Positions 33,431 through 42,914 are shown, counted from the stretch's first letter. The stretch: 57,094 nucleotides of DNA from Candidatus Babeliales bacterium (GCA_017992075.1 JAGOPI010000002.1:1-57094), one strand, 5' to 3'. Notes: generated by a model not told the origin, from the letters alone. Program-made: numbers and translations.

Positions 33431-33527
33431 TTTTTGAAATTTATGTTACAGTAATTTATAACTTTTTTAAGTTAAGATAGCAAATAAATGTCAGATGCTT
33501 TTATTCTGTGAAATAAAAAGGAAAATT

Positions 33528-34862
33528 ATGGATATTTCACTATTTCTTGCTCAATTAGATGCTCAAATTTGGAGCATGCCATTTTTAATATTTTTCTTTG
33601 GTACTTGTGTTTTTATGACATTGCAGCTTGGATTTGTTCAGTTTCGTTATTTTGCAGAATCGATCCGTTTAGTTTTTAAGCCACAAACAGGTTCTGGTTC
33701 TGCTGCTTCTGGTCAGCTTTCTCCTTTTCAAGCATTTATGAACACACTTGGTGGCAACATCGGTAATGGAAGTTTATCAGGAATTCCAGTTGCAATTGCT
33801 GCTGGTGGTCCTGGTGCAATTTTTTGGTTACTTGTTATGTCAACGTTTGCAATTTCACTTCGTTTTTCTGAAGTTTTTCTTGCAACTTATTTTAGTGATA
33901 AATCAACGCCTACAAAATCTGGCCCTATGTATTATTTAAGTTTACTTCCAGGTGGCGCAATTCTTTCAATGTTGTTTTCTATTTTTGGATTTGCGTTCAT
34001 GATTTTGGGTGGCAATATGGTTCAATGTAATGCTGTGGGTGGTGCGCTTGCACGTTCATGGAACATTGATGTAAAAATTACGGGAGCAATCATTTTTGCA
34101 CTTGTTGGTTATGTTGTTCTTGGTGGTGCTGGTCGTATTATTAAATTTTTAGATAAATTAGTTCCTGTAAAAGTTTTTGGATTTTTAATTTCTGCAATTA
34201 TTGTTCTTGTTTATCATTGGCAAACAATTCCTGTAGCGCTTTATATTATTGTTCGTTCAGCAATGCATCCTCAAGCTTTACTTGGTGGAACATTTGCGTT
34301 TGCAATGCAACAAGTCATTAAATGGGGATTCTTGGTTGGTGCAAATGCTGGTGAATCAGGGCTTGGAACTGCAGCGATTGCATTTGGCACAGGTAAAGGT
34401 CAAGATCCTGTAAAAAATGGAATTATGTCTATGCTTTCAGTGTTTATCAACACGCACGTTGTTTGTTTTCTTGTTGCATTATCAGTGATTGCAAGTGGCG
34501 TATGGAACAATGGTGAAACAAGTATTATGCTTTTAGTTTCTGCATATGAAACAGTATTTGGTTCAATGGCTGGTTGGATAGTAAGTTCATTAGTTGTGAT
34601 TTTTGCAACAAGTGCCGTTGTTGCATTTGCGTTTATTGCAAAATCATGTTGGGATTCATTGCTTCCAAAAAATCTTGGTTTTACATTTCCAATTTTTTAC
34701 ACACTGTGCGCATTTGGCGGTACTGTGATGAATGTGAAAAAACTTTTTGGCGCATGTGGAATTGCAGCAGCTGGATTGTTTGTTGTCAACGTTTGCGCAT
34801 TACTTTGGTTTGTCAAAATTATTAAATCTGGCTTAAATTCATACCATAAAAAACATGCATAA
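33528..34862 (+). CDS. Sodium:alanine symporter (AGCS family)
   Basis: The 444-residue protein starts at the ATG at 33528 (AAAGGA upstream; a longer frame opens at 33495). About ten hydrophobic segments and the AGCS signatures are present: FQAFMNTLGGNIGNGSLSGIPVAIAAGGPGAIFW and KWGFLVGANAGESGLGTAAIAF. The family imports alanine or glycine with sodium, which suits a host-dependent amino-acid scavenger. It overlaps murE by eight bases. Confidence 0.92.
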   Translation: MDISLFLAQLDAQIWSMPFLIFFFGTCVFMTLQLGFVQFRYFAESIRLVFKPQTGSGSAASGQLSPFQAFMNTLGGNIGNGSLSGIPVAIAAGGPGAIFWLLVMSTFAISLRFSEVFLATYFSDKSTPTKSGPMYYLSLLPGGAILSMLFSIFGFAFMILGGNMVQCNAVGGALARSWNIDVKITGAIIFALVGYVVLGGAGRIIKFLDKLVPVKVFGFLISAIIVLVYHWQTIPVALYIIVRSAMHPQALLGGTFAFAMQQVIKWGFLVGANAGESGLGTAAIAFGTGKGQDPVKNGIMSMLSVFINTHVVCFLVALSVIASGVWNNGETSIMLLVSAYETVFGSMAGWIVSSLVVIFATSAVVAFAFIAKSCWDSLLPKNLGFTFPIFYTLCAFGGTVMNVKKLFGACGIAAAGLFVVNVCALLWFVKIIKSGLNSYHKKHA

Positions 34863-36297
34863 TAGTATTAATCTTCCATCAATTTATCCTGTTACGGGAC
34901 ATACAGATTTTGTAGGTCAAGGAACAACCTTTGTTGCTATTTCAGGTACAAAACTGAATGGTTTAGATTTTGTTCCACTTGCTTTACAAAAAGGCGCAAA
35001 AAAAATAGTTGTGCAGGGTGACATGCAAGTGTCACCTGAGCTTAAGCTGTTGATTTTAAATCATCAAGCTGAGCTGATCTATGTTCAAGATTCTCGTAAA
35101 GCTTTATCAGAACTTTCTGCGCAGGCATTAGATTATCCTGCAAAAAAATTAAAAATCGTTGCAGTCACGGGAACTAAGGGTAAAACCTCTACTTCATACA
35201 TGGCTTATCACATGCTGCATAGCATGGGTAAAAAAGTTGCATTGATTAGCACGGTTGAAAAAAGAATTGGTGTTGATTTGGTTAATGTATCGTTAACAAC
35301 ACCACTTCCTGATCAAATTCAAGTTTTTTTAAACGTTTGTGTTCAGCGTGAAATTGAGTACGTTGTGATGGAAGTTTCTGCGCAGGCATTAACTTTGCAG
35401 CGTATTGAAGGTATTGAATTTGTTGCTGGTGTTTTTACTAATTTTTCACACGAGCATTTAGAATTTTATAAAGATTTGCCGGAATATTTTACTGCAAAAA
35501 AATTTTTGATTTCAAAAATTAAAGATCCAAAAAACATGTTTATCAATATTGATGATGCAAATGTTGCAATGTTGACAAAAGAGTTTCCAGATTGTTCGTC
35601 ATTTTCATTGCAAGATAAATCTGCAACTATTCATGGTTGTGTTCATCAAAAATCAGATGGCAGTTTTGTGCATGTAAAAATTGAAGAGCAACTATATGAA
35701 ATATTTTTACCGTTGCTTGGTATGTTTAATGTGTACAATTTGCTTGGCGTGCTTGGTATGTTTCATGCTTTAAATATTGATTTGCATGATGCAAAATGGA
35801 GCTTGAAAGATTTGCTGCATGTGCCAGGGCGTATGGAGCAATATCATTTGAAAAATGGTTCACGTTGTTTTATAGATTACGCACATAATCCTTCATCTTT
35901 TGAAGCAGTTTTATCAACGCTTCGATCAATGACGCCACATTTAATTGTTGTTTTTGGTTCTGCCGGAAATCGTGATAAACAAAAACGTCCGATCATGGGT
36001 TCAATTGCTCAAAAATATTGTGATATTGTTATTTTAACATCAGATAATCCGCGCGATGAAAATCCAATTGAAATTGCAAAAGATGTTGAAGTTGGTTTTT
36101 CAAAAACGATTCCATTTGAATTTTATAAAGAGTTAAATCGTGTTAAAGCGATTGAACTTGGTTATGAATTGACTAAGCCGGGCAGCATTGTTGCTATTTT
36201 GGGTAAAGGTCGCGATGAATATCAGATAGTTGGTGGCTTAACGTTTCCATTTAAAGAGCGCTCAATTATTCGATCATTTATCGCAGAAACTGAATAA
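34855..36297 (+). CDS. murE: UDP-N-acetylmuramoyl-tripeptide synthetase MurE
   Basis: The 480-residue Mur ligase has the ATP loop VAVTGTKGKTSTSY, EVSAQALTLQRIEG, FTNFSHEHLEFYKDLPEYFTAKK, FIDYAHNPSSFEAVL and SDNPRDENP. The DNPR form is the one associated with meso-diaminopimelate addition. It adds the third residue to the peptidoglycan stem peptide in the cytosol. Its presence indicates retained cell-wall synthesis. It is coupled to the upstream symporter gene by an eight-base overlap. Confidence 0.93.
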   Translation: MHNSINLPSIYPVTGHTDFVGQGTTFVAISGTKLNGLDFVPLALQKGAKKIVVQGDMQVSPELKLLILNHQAELIYVQDSRKALSELSAQALDYPAKKLKIVAVTGTKGKTSTSYMAYHMLHSMGKKVALISTVEKRIGVDLVNVSLTTPLPDQIQVFLNVCVQREIEYVVMEVSAQALTLQRIEGIEFVAGVFTNFSHEHLEFYKDLPEYFTAKKFLISKIKDPKNMFINIDDANVAMLTKEFPDCSSFSLQDKSATIHGCVHQKSDGSFVHVKIEEQLYEIFLPLLGMFNVYNLLGVLGMFHALNIDLHDAKWSLKDLLHVPGRMEQYHLKNGSRCFIDYAHNPSSFEAVLSTLRSMTPHLIVVFGSAGNRDKQKRPIMGSIAQKYCDIVILTSDNPRDENPIEIAKDVEVGFSKTIPFEFYKELNRVKAIELGYELTKPGSIVAILGKGRDEYQIVGGLTFPFKERSIIRSFIAETE

Positions 36298-36311
36298 ATT
36301 TTGGAAACATA

Positions 36312-36659
36312 ATGAAATTAAAAATTTTAATATTTTGTTTATTTGGTTATTCAGTTTTTGGATCTGCAGTCGCAGCGACATCACGTGTAATACCAAATAA
36401 TTTAAATTCTCAAAAAAATGATTTAAGTCAATTTACTATTCCAAAACGTAATTTGTTATTACCAATAATTGAAAGATATCAAGAATTTTTTAAACGTGAA
36501 GAATTATTATTCTTGTCAAATAGTACAATTAGTAAAAATGAGTTATTGTATAGCGTAATTGGTGCTTCAAAACATCCAAATTTACCAAGCAATAAAGAGT
36601 TGGTTGAGTTATTAACTCAGGCAATTTTGCAAATTTCTTTACCATGTTTAAAAAAATAA
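36312..36659 (+). CDS. Small secreted protein, tandem paralogue 1
   Basis: The 115-residue protein has a signal peptide (about 1-21, FGSAVAATS). The mature part has LLPIIERYQEFFKREELLFL, then NELLYSVIG and ELVELLTQAILQISLPC. It shares this layout with the next gene, which it overlaps by 16 bases. The two are evidently diverged copies. Function unknown. Confidence 0.65.
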   Translation: MKLKILIFCLFGYSVFGSAVAATSRVIPNNLNSQKNDLSQFTIPKRNLLLPIIERYQEFFKREELLFLSNSTISKNELLYSVIGASKHPNLPSNKELVELLTQAILQISLPCLKK

Positions 36660-37018
36660 CTTTTTTTTTAGTTTTGTGTATTAGTCAATTTATCATTAGT
36701 TCATCAATAGAATCTATGTTTAATACACGCGTGCATGGTCAAATCGTAAAAATAGTCCGAGAGGTTGATGTTGTTTGTGAGTCACCAGCTTATATTTTAC
36801 CAACAAAGATATCTTTAAGAGTCCTTCTTTCAAGGCATCAGGTATATACGGATGATGAAATAAGCGATTTGGAAGGTCAAAAGTTGACTGGAAATGAATT
36901 ATTATGGAAATTGTTGAGCATGAATGAATGTAAGCCACCTTTTTGGCAAAAAAATCAACCTACGATATTTCAGCTTATTAACGATATTTTGAAAGTTTCG
37001 ACAGCGTGTCCAAGATAA
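36644..37018 (+). CDS. Small secreted protein, tandem paralogue 2
   Basis: The 124-residue protein has a signal peptide (MFKKITFFLVLCISQFIISSS). The mature part has SLRVLLSRHQVYTDDEISDL, NELLWKLLS and TIFQLINDILKVSTACP, matching the preceding protein position by position at low identity. It overlaps both its upstream paralogue (16 bases) and mutY (13 bases), so translation is tightly coupled. Function unknown. Confidence 0.65.
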   Translation: MFKKITFFLVLCISQFIISSSIESMFNTRVHGQIVKIVREVDVVCESPAYILPTKISLRVLLSRHQVYTDDEISDLEGQKLTGNELLWKLLSMNECKPPFWQKNQPTIFQLINDILKVSTACPR

Positions 37019-37821
37019 TTTTATTTCAACAGAAAATTTATGATTTTTACAAAAAAAACAAACGCGATTTTGTGTGGCGCGAAGATATAACTCCGTATAA
37101 AATTTTTATTTCAGAAGTGATGTTGCAGCAAACGCAAACGGCACGAGTTATTCCAAAATTTATCAATTGGATGCAAAAATTTCCTGATTTTCAAACTTTA
37201 GCAGCTGCAAGTCAGCATGAAGTTTTGTCTGCCTGGCAGGGACTTGGCTACAATCGACGAGGTTTGGCAGTTCATGCGTCAGCAAAAAAAATTGTTCAAA
37301 ATTTTTTTAGTAAGTTGCCTTGTGATCCAAAGCTTTTGCAAACATTGCCTGGTATTGGCCCAAACACGGCAGGGTCCATTTGTGTTTTTGTCTTTAATTT
37401 ACCGGTAGTTTTTATTGAAACTAATATTCGTACCGTGTTTTTGCATGAATTTTTTCCTGAACAATTGGATATTGACGATCAACAGTTATTGCCTTTGATT
37501 GCACAGTCACTTGATCATCAAAATCCGCGCGATTGGTACTATGCATTGATGGATTATGGTGTGTACTTGAAAAAAGAGCTGAAGGTGAGTAATAAAAATA
37601 GTAAACATTACACTCGTCAATCAAAATTTATTGGCTCACGACGTCAAGTGCGTGGTGCAATCATTCGAATACTTACAAAGTTGCATAAAGTTTCAAATGA
37701 TGAATTGTTGGAACTTGTGACTCAAGAATTGCCGAATAATCAACATGATGTTTTAAAAATTATTAATCAGCTTTTGGTTGAAAAGTTCATTAAAAAAAAT
37801 CAAAATCAATTATTTTTGTGA
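37006..37821 (+). CDS. mutY: MutY-like adenine glycosylase lacking the Fe-S cluster
   Basis: The 271-residue HhH-GPD glycosylase starts at a GTG. It has EVMLQQTQTARVIPKF with the catalytic Glu, WQGLGYNRRGLAVHASA and the helix-hairpin-helix LPGIGPNTAGSI. The Asp loop reads VFIETNIRTVF, so the usual catalytic Asp of DGNVxRV is Glu-Thr-Asn. The C-terminal four-cysteine Fe-S cluster is absent, as is the NUDIX-like 8-oxoG domain. A short cluster-less clade of this kind occurs in other reduced genomes. The role in removing A opposite 8-oxoG is inferred. It overlaps the preceding secreted gene. Confidence 0.8.
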   Translation: MSKIILFQQKIYDFYKKNKRDFVWREDITPYKIFISEVMLQQTQTARVIPKFINWMQKFPDFQTLAAASQHEVLSAWQGLGYNRRGLAVHASAKKIVQNFFSKLPCDPKLLQTLPGIGPNTAGSICVFVFNLPVVFIETNIRTVFLHEFFPEQLDIDDQQLLPLIAQSLDHQNPRDWYYALMDYGVYLKKELKVSNKNSKHYTRQSKFIGSRRQVRGAIIRILTKLHKVSNDELLELVTQELPNNQHDVLKIINQLLVEKFIKKNQNQLFL

Positions 37822-38253
37822 TCTTGGGCCTTGTTGAATAATTCTTTTTAATTCTTGAATGTCTTCAGGATCAGAGGCAAAAGTTTTGCTAGGTTGATTA
37901 ATGTCAAAATATGCTATTTCAGTTGGAACTGAAGGGTTGTAAATTAAAGTATGGTGTCGACATAAGGTTGTTGTTATTAAAAAAGCAATTCGCTCGCTTG
38001 AAAGATCTTTTTTTTCAATTTTTTGTGCAATACCTGGCGCAATTAAAATGCACAGGTCTTTTTTTTCGTGTGTTGGATCAATAAGAGTTCCGCGTTGCGA
38101 ATTAAAATAAGTTCCGCTGCTACCAGCTTGAATGGTAATAATTAGATCAGGATTGCATGCAAGCGTCCAAGTCCAAGATTTGTCTTTTGTTATGGAACAC
38201 CAAGTGATTGATGGAATGATTGAAAGATACAAAATAAAATTGATAATTTTCAT
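37810..38253 (-). CDS. Small secreted protein of unknown function
   Basis: The 147-residue protein has a signal peptide (MKIINFILYLSIIPSITWC) and a beta-rich mature part (SWTWTLACNPDLIITIQAGSS) with three cysteines. Its 3' end overlaps the convergent mutY end by 12 bases. No Shine-Dalgarno is obvious within its AT-rich leader. No family recognised. Confidence 0.55.
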   Translation of the reverse strand: MKIINFILYLSIIPSITWCSITKDKSWTWTLACNPDLIITIQAGSSGTYFNSQRGTLIDPTHEKKDLCILIAPGIAQKIEKKDLSSERIAFLITTTLCRHHTLIYNPSVPTEIAYFDINQPSKTFASDPEDIQELKRIIQQGPRSQK

Positions 38254-38308
38254 GACTAGATCCCCCTTATGGTATAACTCTACTAAAATTGTACTGCTTT
38301 TTACAAGC

Positions 38309-38336
38309 TTGCCAAAAGATTGTGATAAACTATGCT
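38309..38336 (+). promoter_or_regulatory. Promoter of MNT/HEPN pair 2
   Basis: TTGCCA (38309-38314) and TATGCT (38331-38336) are separated by 16 bases, 34 bases before the MNT start codon. Confidence 0.5.
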
Positions 38337-38369
38337 GAATTTTGCAGGCAATAAAATCAGGGATAATTC

Positions 38370-38681
38370 ATGAATCATCCAGTTTCAAAAAAATCACAAA
38401 GTATCGAAAATGTACGGCAGTATCGATTTGTTGATACTTTGAAAAAATTACCTTTTGTAAAAAAAGTTATACTTTTTGGTTCTCGTGCTCGAGGGGATGA
38501 GCAACAAAGATCTGATATTGATTTAGCGATAGATTGTCCAGAAGCAACAGATGAGCAGTGGCATAAAATATTAGATATTATCGATGAGGCTGATACTTTG
38601 TTAATGATTGACTGTGTAAATCTAGCAAAAGCGGATGAAAGATTTAAAAAAAATATTTTAAACGATGGAGTTGAATTGTGA
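38370..38681 (+). CDS. MNT-type minimal nucleotidyltransferase (pair 2)
   Basis: The 103-residue protein has VILFGSRARGDEQQRSDIDLAI and LLMIDCVNLAKA, a complete MNT catalytic site. AGGGAT precedes the ATG. It is closely similar to the gene at 16186 throughout except for the first residues. In HEPN/MNT modules this partner modifies and neutralises the HEPN protein. It overlaps its partner by GTGA. Confidence 0.88.
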   Translation: MNHPVSKKSQSIENVRQYRFVDTLKKLPFVKKVILFGSRARGDEQQRSDIDLAIDCPEATDEQWHKILDIIDEADTLLMIDCVNLAKADERFKKNILNDGVEL

Positions 38682-39067
38682 GCGCAAAACTTCAAAATGC
38701 TATTGAAGATCTTGATAAATCAATTGAAAATTTGAAAAAAATTATTGAAATGCCGTTTCTTCCTAATGATGTTATTATGATTTCATCAATTAAAGTTTTT
38801 GAATTGTCCTTTGAACTTTTTTGGAAAACATTGAGAAAAAAGATAGAAGCTGAGTATAAAGTTGAAACATTTGGAGCTAAGCAGGTTTTACAAAATGCGT
38901 ACGGACTTAAATTAATTGAAAATGAAAAAATATGGTTAAATATGTTGGATGATCGTAATCTTGGGGTTCATATTTACAAGCAAGCTTTGGCTCATGAAAT
39001 ATTTGAGCGAGTAAAGGAAAAATATGCGTCATTTTTGCGAACAGAATTTAACAAATGCTTTAAATGA
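38678..39067 (+). CDS. HEPN / nucleotidyltransferase substrate-binding protein (pair 2)
   Basis: The 129-residue HI0074-family helical protein starts at a GTG overlapping the MNT stop. It has FELFWKTLRKKIEAEYKVE, then VLQNAYGLKLIENEKIWLNMLDDRNLGVHIY with the Rx4H HEPN motif (R-NLGV-H). It is a paralogue of the gene at 15803. It may be a toxin RNase or a substrate-binding subunit; the sequence cannot decide. It ends 16 bases before polA. Confidence 0.85.
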   Translation: MSAKLQNAIEDLDKSIENLKKIIEMPFLPNDVIMISSIKVFELSFELFWKTLRKKIEAEYKVETFGAKQVLQNAYGLKLIENEKIWLNMLDDRNLGVHIYKQALAHEIFERVKEKYASFLRTEFNKCFK

Positions 39068-39083
39068 TTATCTGGATTAATTC

Positions 39084-41822
39084 ATGACGCACCGAATTTC
39101 AAAAAAATCAGTTTTTCTTATTGATGGTTCATCATTTTTGTATCGGGCTTATTATGGTTTAAGGCCGCTTCATACGAGCAAAGGGCAGACCGTTCATGCT
39201 GTTTATGGTTTTTGTCGAATGATTAAAAAATTAATTGATGATTTTAAGATTGAGCACATGGTTATTGTTTGGGATAGCAAAGGCAAAACTGATCGACATG
39301 AAATTTATTCGGTATACAAAGCTACGCGTCAAGAACCGCCAAGTGATATTTTTGAACAAAAAGCGTTAATTCAAGAATTTGCAGATTTAGTTGGCATTGC
39401 GCAGTTGAGCAAAACAGGTAAAGAAGCAGATGATTTATTGTATTCTGCTGCTTTAAAATTTAACAAATCTGGGTATCAATCCATTTTTGTTACGTCTGAC
39501 AAAGACATGCGTCAGGCATTGTCAAAAGATATTATGATTTTTGATCCATTTAAAAATATCGTGATGGACGATCAGGACGCATACAAGAGATATGAATTTC
39601 CAGTTCAAAAAATTCCTTTTTATTTTTCCATTGTCGGAGATACGTCTGATAATATTCCAGGTGTTAAAGGAATTGGCGAAAAGGGCGCAACTGAGCTTGT
39701 TCAGCAGTTTGAAAATTTGGATGATTTGTATCAAAATTTAGACCAAATAAAAAAAGAAAGAACTCGAGAACTTTTAAAGGCTTCAAAGCATGAAGCATAT
39801 TTGAGTTATAAACTATTTTTACTTCATGATTACGCGATCGATTTAGGTGTTAAAGATACGCAATTTGATTTGCAAAATTGGGCAAAATCGTTGTCCTTTT
39901 TTCAAAAATTAGAATTTAAAAGCCTTGTTAAAGATGTTGAGCAAAAATTTCATACACAAATTTCTATGTTTGAATCAAAAAAGCTTGTAGAAGATGAACT
40001 ATCTAAAAAATATAATTTTGTGTGTGTAAATGATGAGCAAGCTTTGCAAGATCTATGTGAACAGCTAAAAAAAGCAGGGTCGTTTGCACTTGATACCGAG
40101 ACTGATGGATTAGATCCTATGCTGGCAAAATTGGTTGGTGTTTCTGTTGCAATCACGCAAGGTGAAGCTTTTTATATTCCTCTTGCTCATGAAACGGGCA
40201 AGCAAGTTGATTTTAAAATTTTTGAAAAACTGTTTAGTCCTATTTTGAAAAATTCTGCAATTAAAAAATATATGCATCATGCAAAATTTGATCAATTGGT
40301 GCTTGAGCAAGCAGGCTTTGAGATTGCAGGAGTTGTTTTTGATACGATGATTGCCTCTAGCTTGGTAACAAAAGAATGGGAAAAAAACGGACTTAAAGAA
40401 TTGTCTGAGCAGTTTTTTAATGAAACGATGCTTACCTATCAAGACACGATTAAACAACATAAAGCAAAAGATTTTTCACAGATTCCAACTGATGCTGCAA
40501 CAAAATATGCTGCAGCTGATGCACATCAAACCTTAAAATTGGTTTCAGTGTTTGCAGAAGAACTTAAAAAACAGGAAATGGATGAACTTTTTTATGGTAT
40601 CGAACTTCCGGTTAATGATGTTTTAGTTGCAATGCAAAAAGAAGGGATCATTTGTGATTCTGAAATTTTGTTGCATTTGAGTAAGCAAGTTGATCATGAT
40701 CTAAAACAGATTGAATCAAAAATTCATAAAACTGCCGGTAAAGAAATTAATTTAAATTCACCAAAACAGGTTCGTGAGCTGTTGTTTGATACGTTAAAAC
40801 TACCACCACAAAAAAAAAGCGGCACAGGTGAAGTTTATTCAACAGATGCTCAAGTTTTGGTGATATTGGCAAAAGAACATGAAATTCCTTTAATGCTTTT
40901 GGCTTATCGAGAACTGTATAAATTAAAGAGTACCTATATTGATGCATTGCCTACGTACATTAACACAAAAACTGGCAAGATACATACATTATGGAATCAA
41001 ACTTTGGTTGCGACGGGTCGTCTTTCAAGTTCAAATCCAAATTTACAAAATATTCCAAAAGATGGTTTAGAGTATGGCAAAGAATATGATGTTGACGTTC
41101 GTTCAGCTTTTAAAGCTAAGAAAGGTTGGTCATTTATTTCTGCGGATTATTCTCAAATTGAGCTTCGAGTGCTTGCGCAACTTTCAAAAGATAAAAATTT
41201 AATTGCGGCTTTTATGCATAAAAAGGATATTCATGCTCAAACTGCGGCAAAAATGTTTGATATTGAAGAATCAAAAGTGATGCCTGAACAACGTTCAATT
41301 GGCAAAAGAATCAATTTTAGTATTTTGTATGGCTTGACTGCTTATGGTTTGTCTCGTGATATGGGTGTTTCTTATGCAGATGCAAAAAAATATATAGAAC
41401 TGTATTTTCAGCAGTATCCTGGAGTTCAGGCATGGATGGAAGAAGTTGTTGATTTTGTGAAAAAAACAGGATACACCAAAACGCTGTATGGGCGTCGGCG
41501 TTATCTGCCTGGAATTTATGAAAAAAATAAAAATCTTTTTGAACTTGCTCGTCGTATTGCCATCAATACTCCTGCGCAAGGAACGGCTGCTGAAGTGACT
41601 AAGATTGGTATGATCAATTTTTTTAATGCGCTTGCTCATGAAAAACTTGATGGTAAAATATTGCTCCAAATTCATGATGAACTTTTAGTAACTTGCCCTG
41701 ATGATCAGGTTGAAAAAACAGCAAAATTGCTTGAGAAATCTTTGGTTCAAGCGGTTACTTGGGATATACCTCTTGAAGTTTCGATTCGGTCAGGTAAAAA
41801 CTGGAAAAGTGTTAGTAAGTAA
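39084..41822 (+). CDS. polA: DNA polymerase I
   Basis: The 912-residue protein has all three domains. The 5'-nuclease domain has LIDGSSFLYRAYYGLRPL and DNIPGVKGIGEKGATELV. The 3'-5' exonuclease appears active (ALDTETDGLDP, YAAADAHQTLK). The polymerase has motif A DYSQIELRVLAQLS, motif B RSIGKRINFSILYGLTAYG and motif C QIHDELLV. It fills gaps and replaces primers, working with RNase HII (25232). No special regulation is visible; it follows the HEPN gene by 16 bases. Confidence 0.97.
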   Translation: MTHRISKKSVFLIDGSSFLYRAYYGLRPLHTSKGQTVHAVYGFCRMIKKLIDDFKIEHMVIVWDSKGKTDRHEIYSVYKATRQEPPSDIFEQKALIQEFADLVGIAQLSKTGKEADDLLYSAALKFNKSGYQSIFVTSDKDMRQALSKDIMIFDPFKNIVMDDQDAYKRYEFPVQKIPFYFSIVGDTSDNIPGVKGIGEKGATELVQQFENLDDLYQNLDQIKKERTRELLKASKHEAYLSYKLFLLHDYAIDLGVKDTQFDLQNWAKSLSFFQKLEFKSLVKDVEQKFHTQISMFESKKLVEDELSKKYNFVCVNDEQALQDLCEQLKKAGSFALDTETDGLDPMLAKLVGVSVAITQGEAFYIPLAHETGKQVDFKIFEKLFSPILKNSAIKKYMHHAKFDQLVLEQAGFEIAGVVFDTMIASSLVTKEWEKNGLKELSEQFFNETMLTYQDTIKQHKAKDFSQIPTDAATKYAAADAHQTLKLVSVFAEELKKQEMDELFYGIELPVNDVLVAMQKEGIICDSEILLHLSKQVDHDLKQIESKIHKTAGKEINLNSPKQVRELLFDTLKLPPQKKSGTGEVYSTDAQVLVILAKEHEIPLMLLAYRELYKLKSTYIDALPTYINTKTGKIHTLWNQTLVATGRLSSSNPNLQNIPKDGLEYGKEYDVDVRSAFKAKKGWSFISADYSQIELRVLAQLSKDKNLIAAFMHKKDIHAQTAAKMFDIEESKVMPEQRSIGKRINFSILYGLTAYGLSRDMGVSYADAKKYIELYFQQYPGVQAWMEEVVDFVKKTGYTKTLYGRRRYLPGIYEKNKNLFELARRIAINTPAQGTAAEVTKIGMINFFNALAHEKLDGKILLQIHDELLVTCPDDQVEKTAKLLEKSLVQAVTWDIPLEVSIRSGKNWKSVSK

Positions 41823-41911
41823 TGATTTGATCCTTTAAAAATAATAAAATCTTCATTGTTTTTTAAAAATTTGAGCATTATGGGTTTGTAAATTTAAAAA
41901 AGGAGCTTGTT

Positions 41912-42424
41912 GTGAAGATTAAAATAAATATAGTTTTTAGTTTTTTGGTTATGCAAATTGGTATGATTGCAGCTAAAAGTGATGCGACATTAATAGGTCG
42001 ATTTGAGCTGGAATCACAAGATTTGGTAGGGCATTCAAAAACGTTTGTTAATAATTCAAAATATGATTTAACGATTCGTTGGGGTGTTAAAGATATGCAA
42101 ACGGGTCAATTTTATCGTCAAGAGCCGATCGTAAAACGTGGGGATTCAATTACAATTTATCATGAACCAGCATTAAAGTATTTAGGCAGTGCTGATAAGC
42201 TTGAACTATCTTTGGAGTTATTAAGGGTTCGTCAGATGCCAAAAGGTGCAGGACATCCATTAATTACAACGAAATTAAAAGATGGAAGTTTAGCTTTGGC
42301 ACTTCATAAAACTAAATTTTTAAAAAATGATACTTTTGCAATATCAATGAATAAAAATGGGCTTTTAGTCTGTAAATCAAGCAATTCGGGTGATCGAGTT
42401 AAGGCTGAACGAGCCGCTGCTTGA
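41912..42424 (+). CDS. Secreted protein of unknown function
   Basis: The 170-residue protein starts at a GTG six bases after AAGGAG. The signal peptide (VKIKINIVFSFLVMQIGMIAA) is followed by a beta-rich domain (FVNNSKYDLTIRWGVKDMQTG, DSITIYHEP, LALALHKTKFL) that could be an immunoglobulin-like sandwich. It lies between polA and rpmA and ends in ERAAA. No family recognised. Confidence 0.6.
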   Translation: MKIKINIVFSFLVMQIGMIAAKSDATLIGRFELESQDLVGHSKTFVNNSKYDLTIRWGVKDMQTGQFYRQEPIVKRGDSITIYHEPALKYLGSADKLELSLELLRVRQMPKGAGHPLITTKLKDGSLALALHKTKFLKNDTFAISMNKNGLLVCKSSNSGDRVKAERAAA

Positions 42425-42568
42425 GCGTAAAACATACTTTGAAGGTGTTGACATTCTTTGTGAACCTGTGCACACTATAAATATATAAAAAAGCTTAAGT
42501 AGTCTACGTTTTAATCTAAATTTTAAGTGAAATCTTCATTCAAATACACAAAATTCTAAGGAATTCGT

Positions 42569-42826
42569 ATGGCAACCAGTAAATCCGGCGGTTCAACGTC
42601 GAACGGCCGGGATAGTATAAGTAAACGACTTGGAGTAAAACTTTACGAAGGTCAAGTAGTTCATGGTGGTGAAATTATCATCAGGCAACGTGGCACGAAA
42701 TATCATCCAGGTAAATTAGTTGGCAAAGGTGGCGACGATACATTGTTCGCACTGAGCGCTGGATATGTTAAATTTCATCGCGGTTTTAAAAATAGACAAT
42801 TCGTCTCGATTGTGCCAGAGTTGTAA
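42569..42826 (+). CDS. rpmA: 50S ribosomal protein L27
   Basis: The 85-residue protein is typical from end to end: [42 protein letters not shown] and [18 protein letters not shown]27 reaches the peptidyl-transferase centre of the 50S subunit. The N terminus lacks the cleavable extension of Firmicutes. rplU, usually next door, is not in the window. AAGGAA precedes the ATG. TTGACA and TATAAA boxes upstream (42448 and 42476) are too far apart to call. Confidence 0.96.
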   Translation: MATSKSGGSTSNGRDSISKRLGVKLYEGQVVHGGEIIIRQRGTKYHPGKLVGKGGDDTLFALSAGYVKFHRGFKNRQFVSIVPEL

Positions 42827-42914
42827 ACAATTCGGTCAATCATTTTTTTAAACTCTGTAAAATAATTTATAAAAAGAAATCATTTTCATCTGACGATGTT
42901 AAAGAGAGTGTGTT

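Noticed and set aside
42448-42481. TTGACA and TATAAA as a promoter for rpmA
   Set aside because: The 22-base spacing is too long for a sigma-70 promoter, and no better -10 at 16-18 bases was clear.
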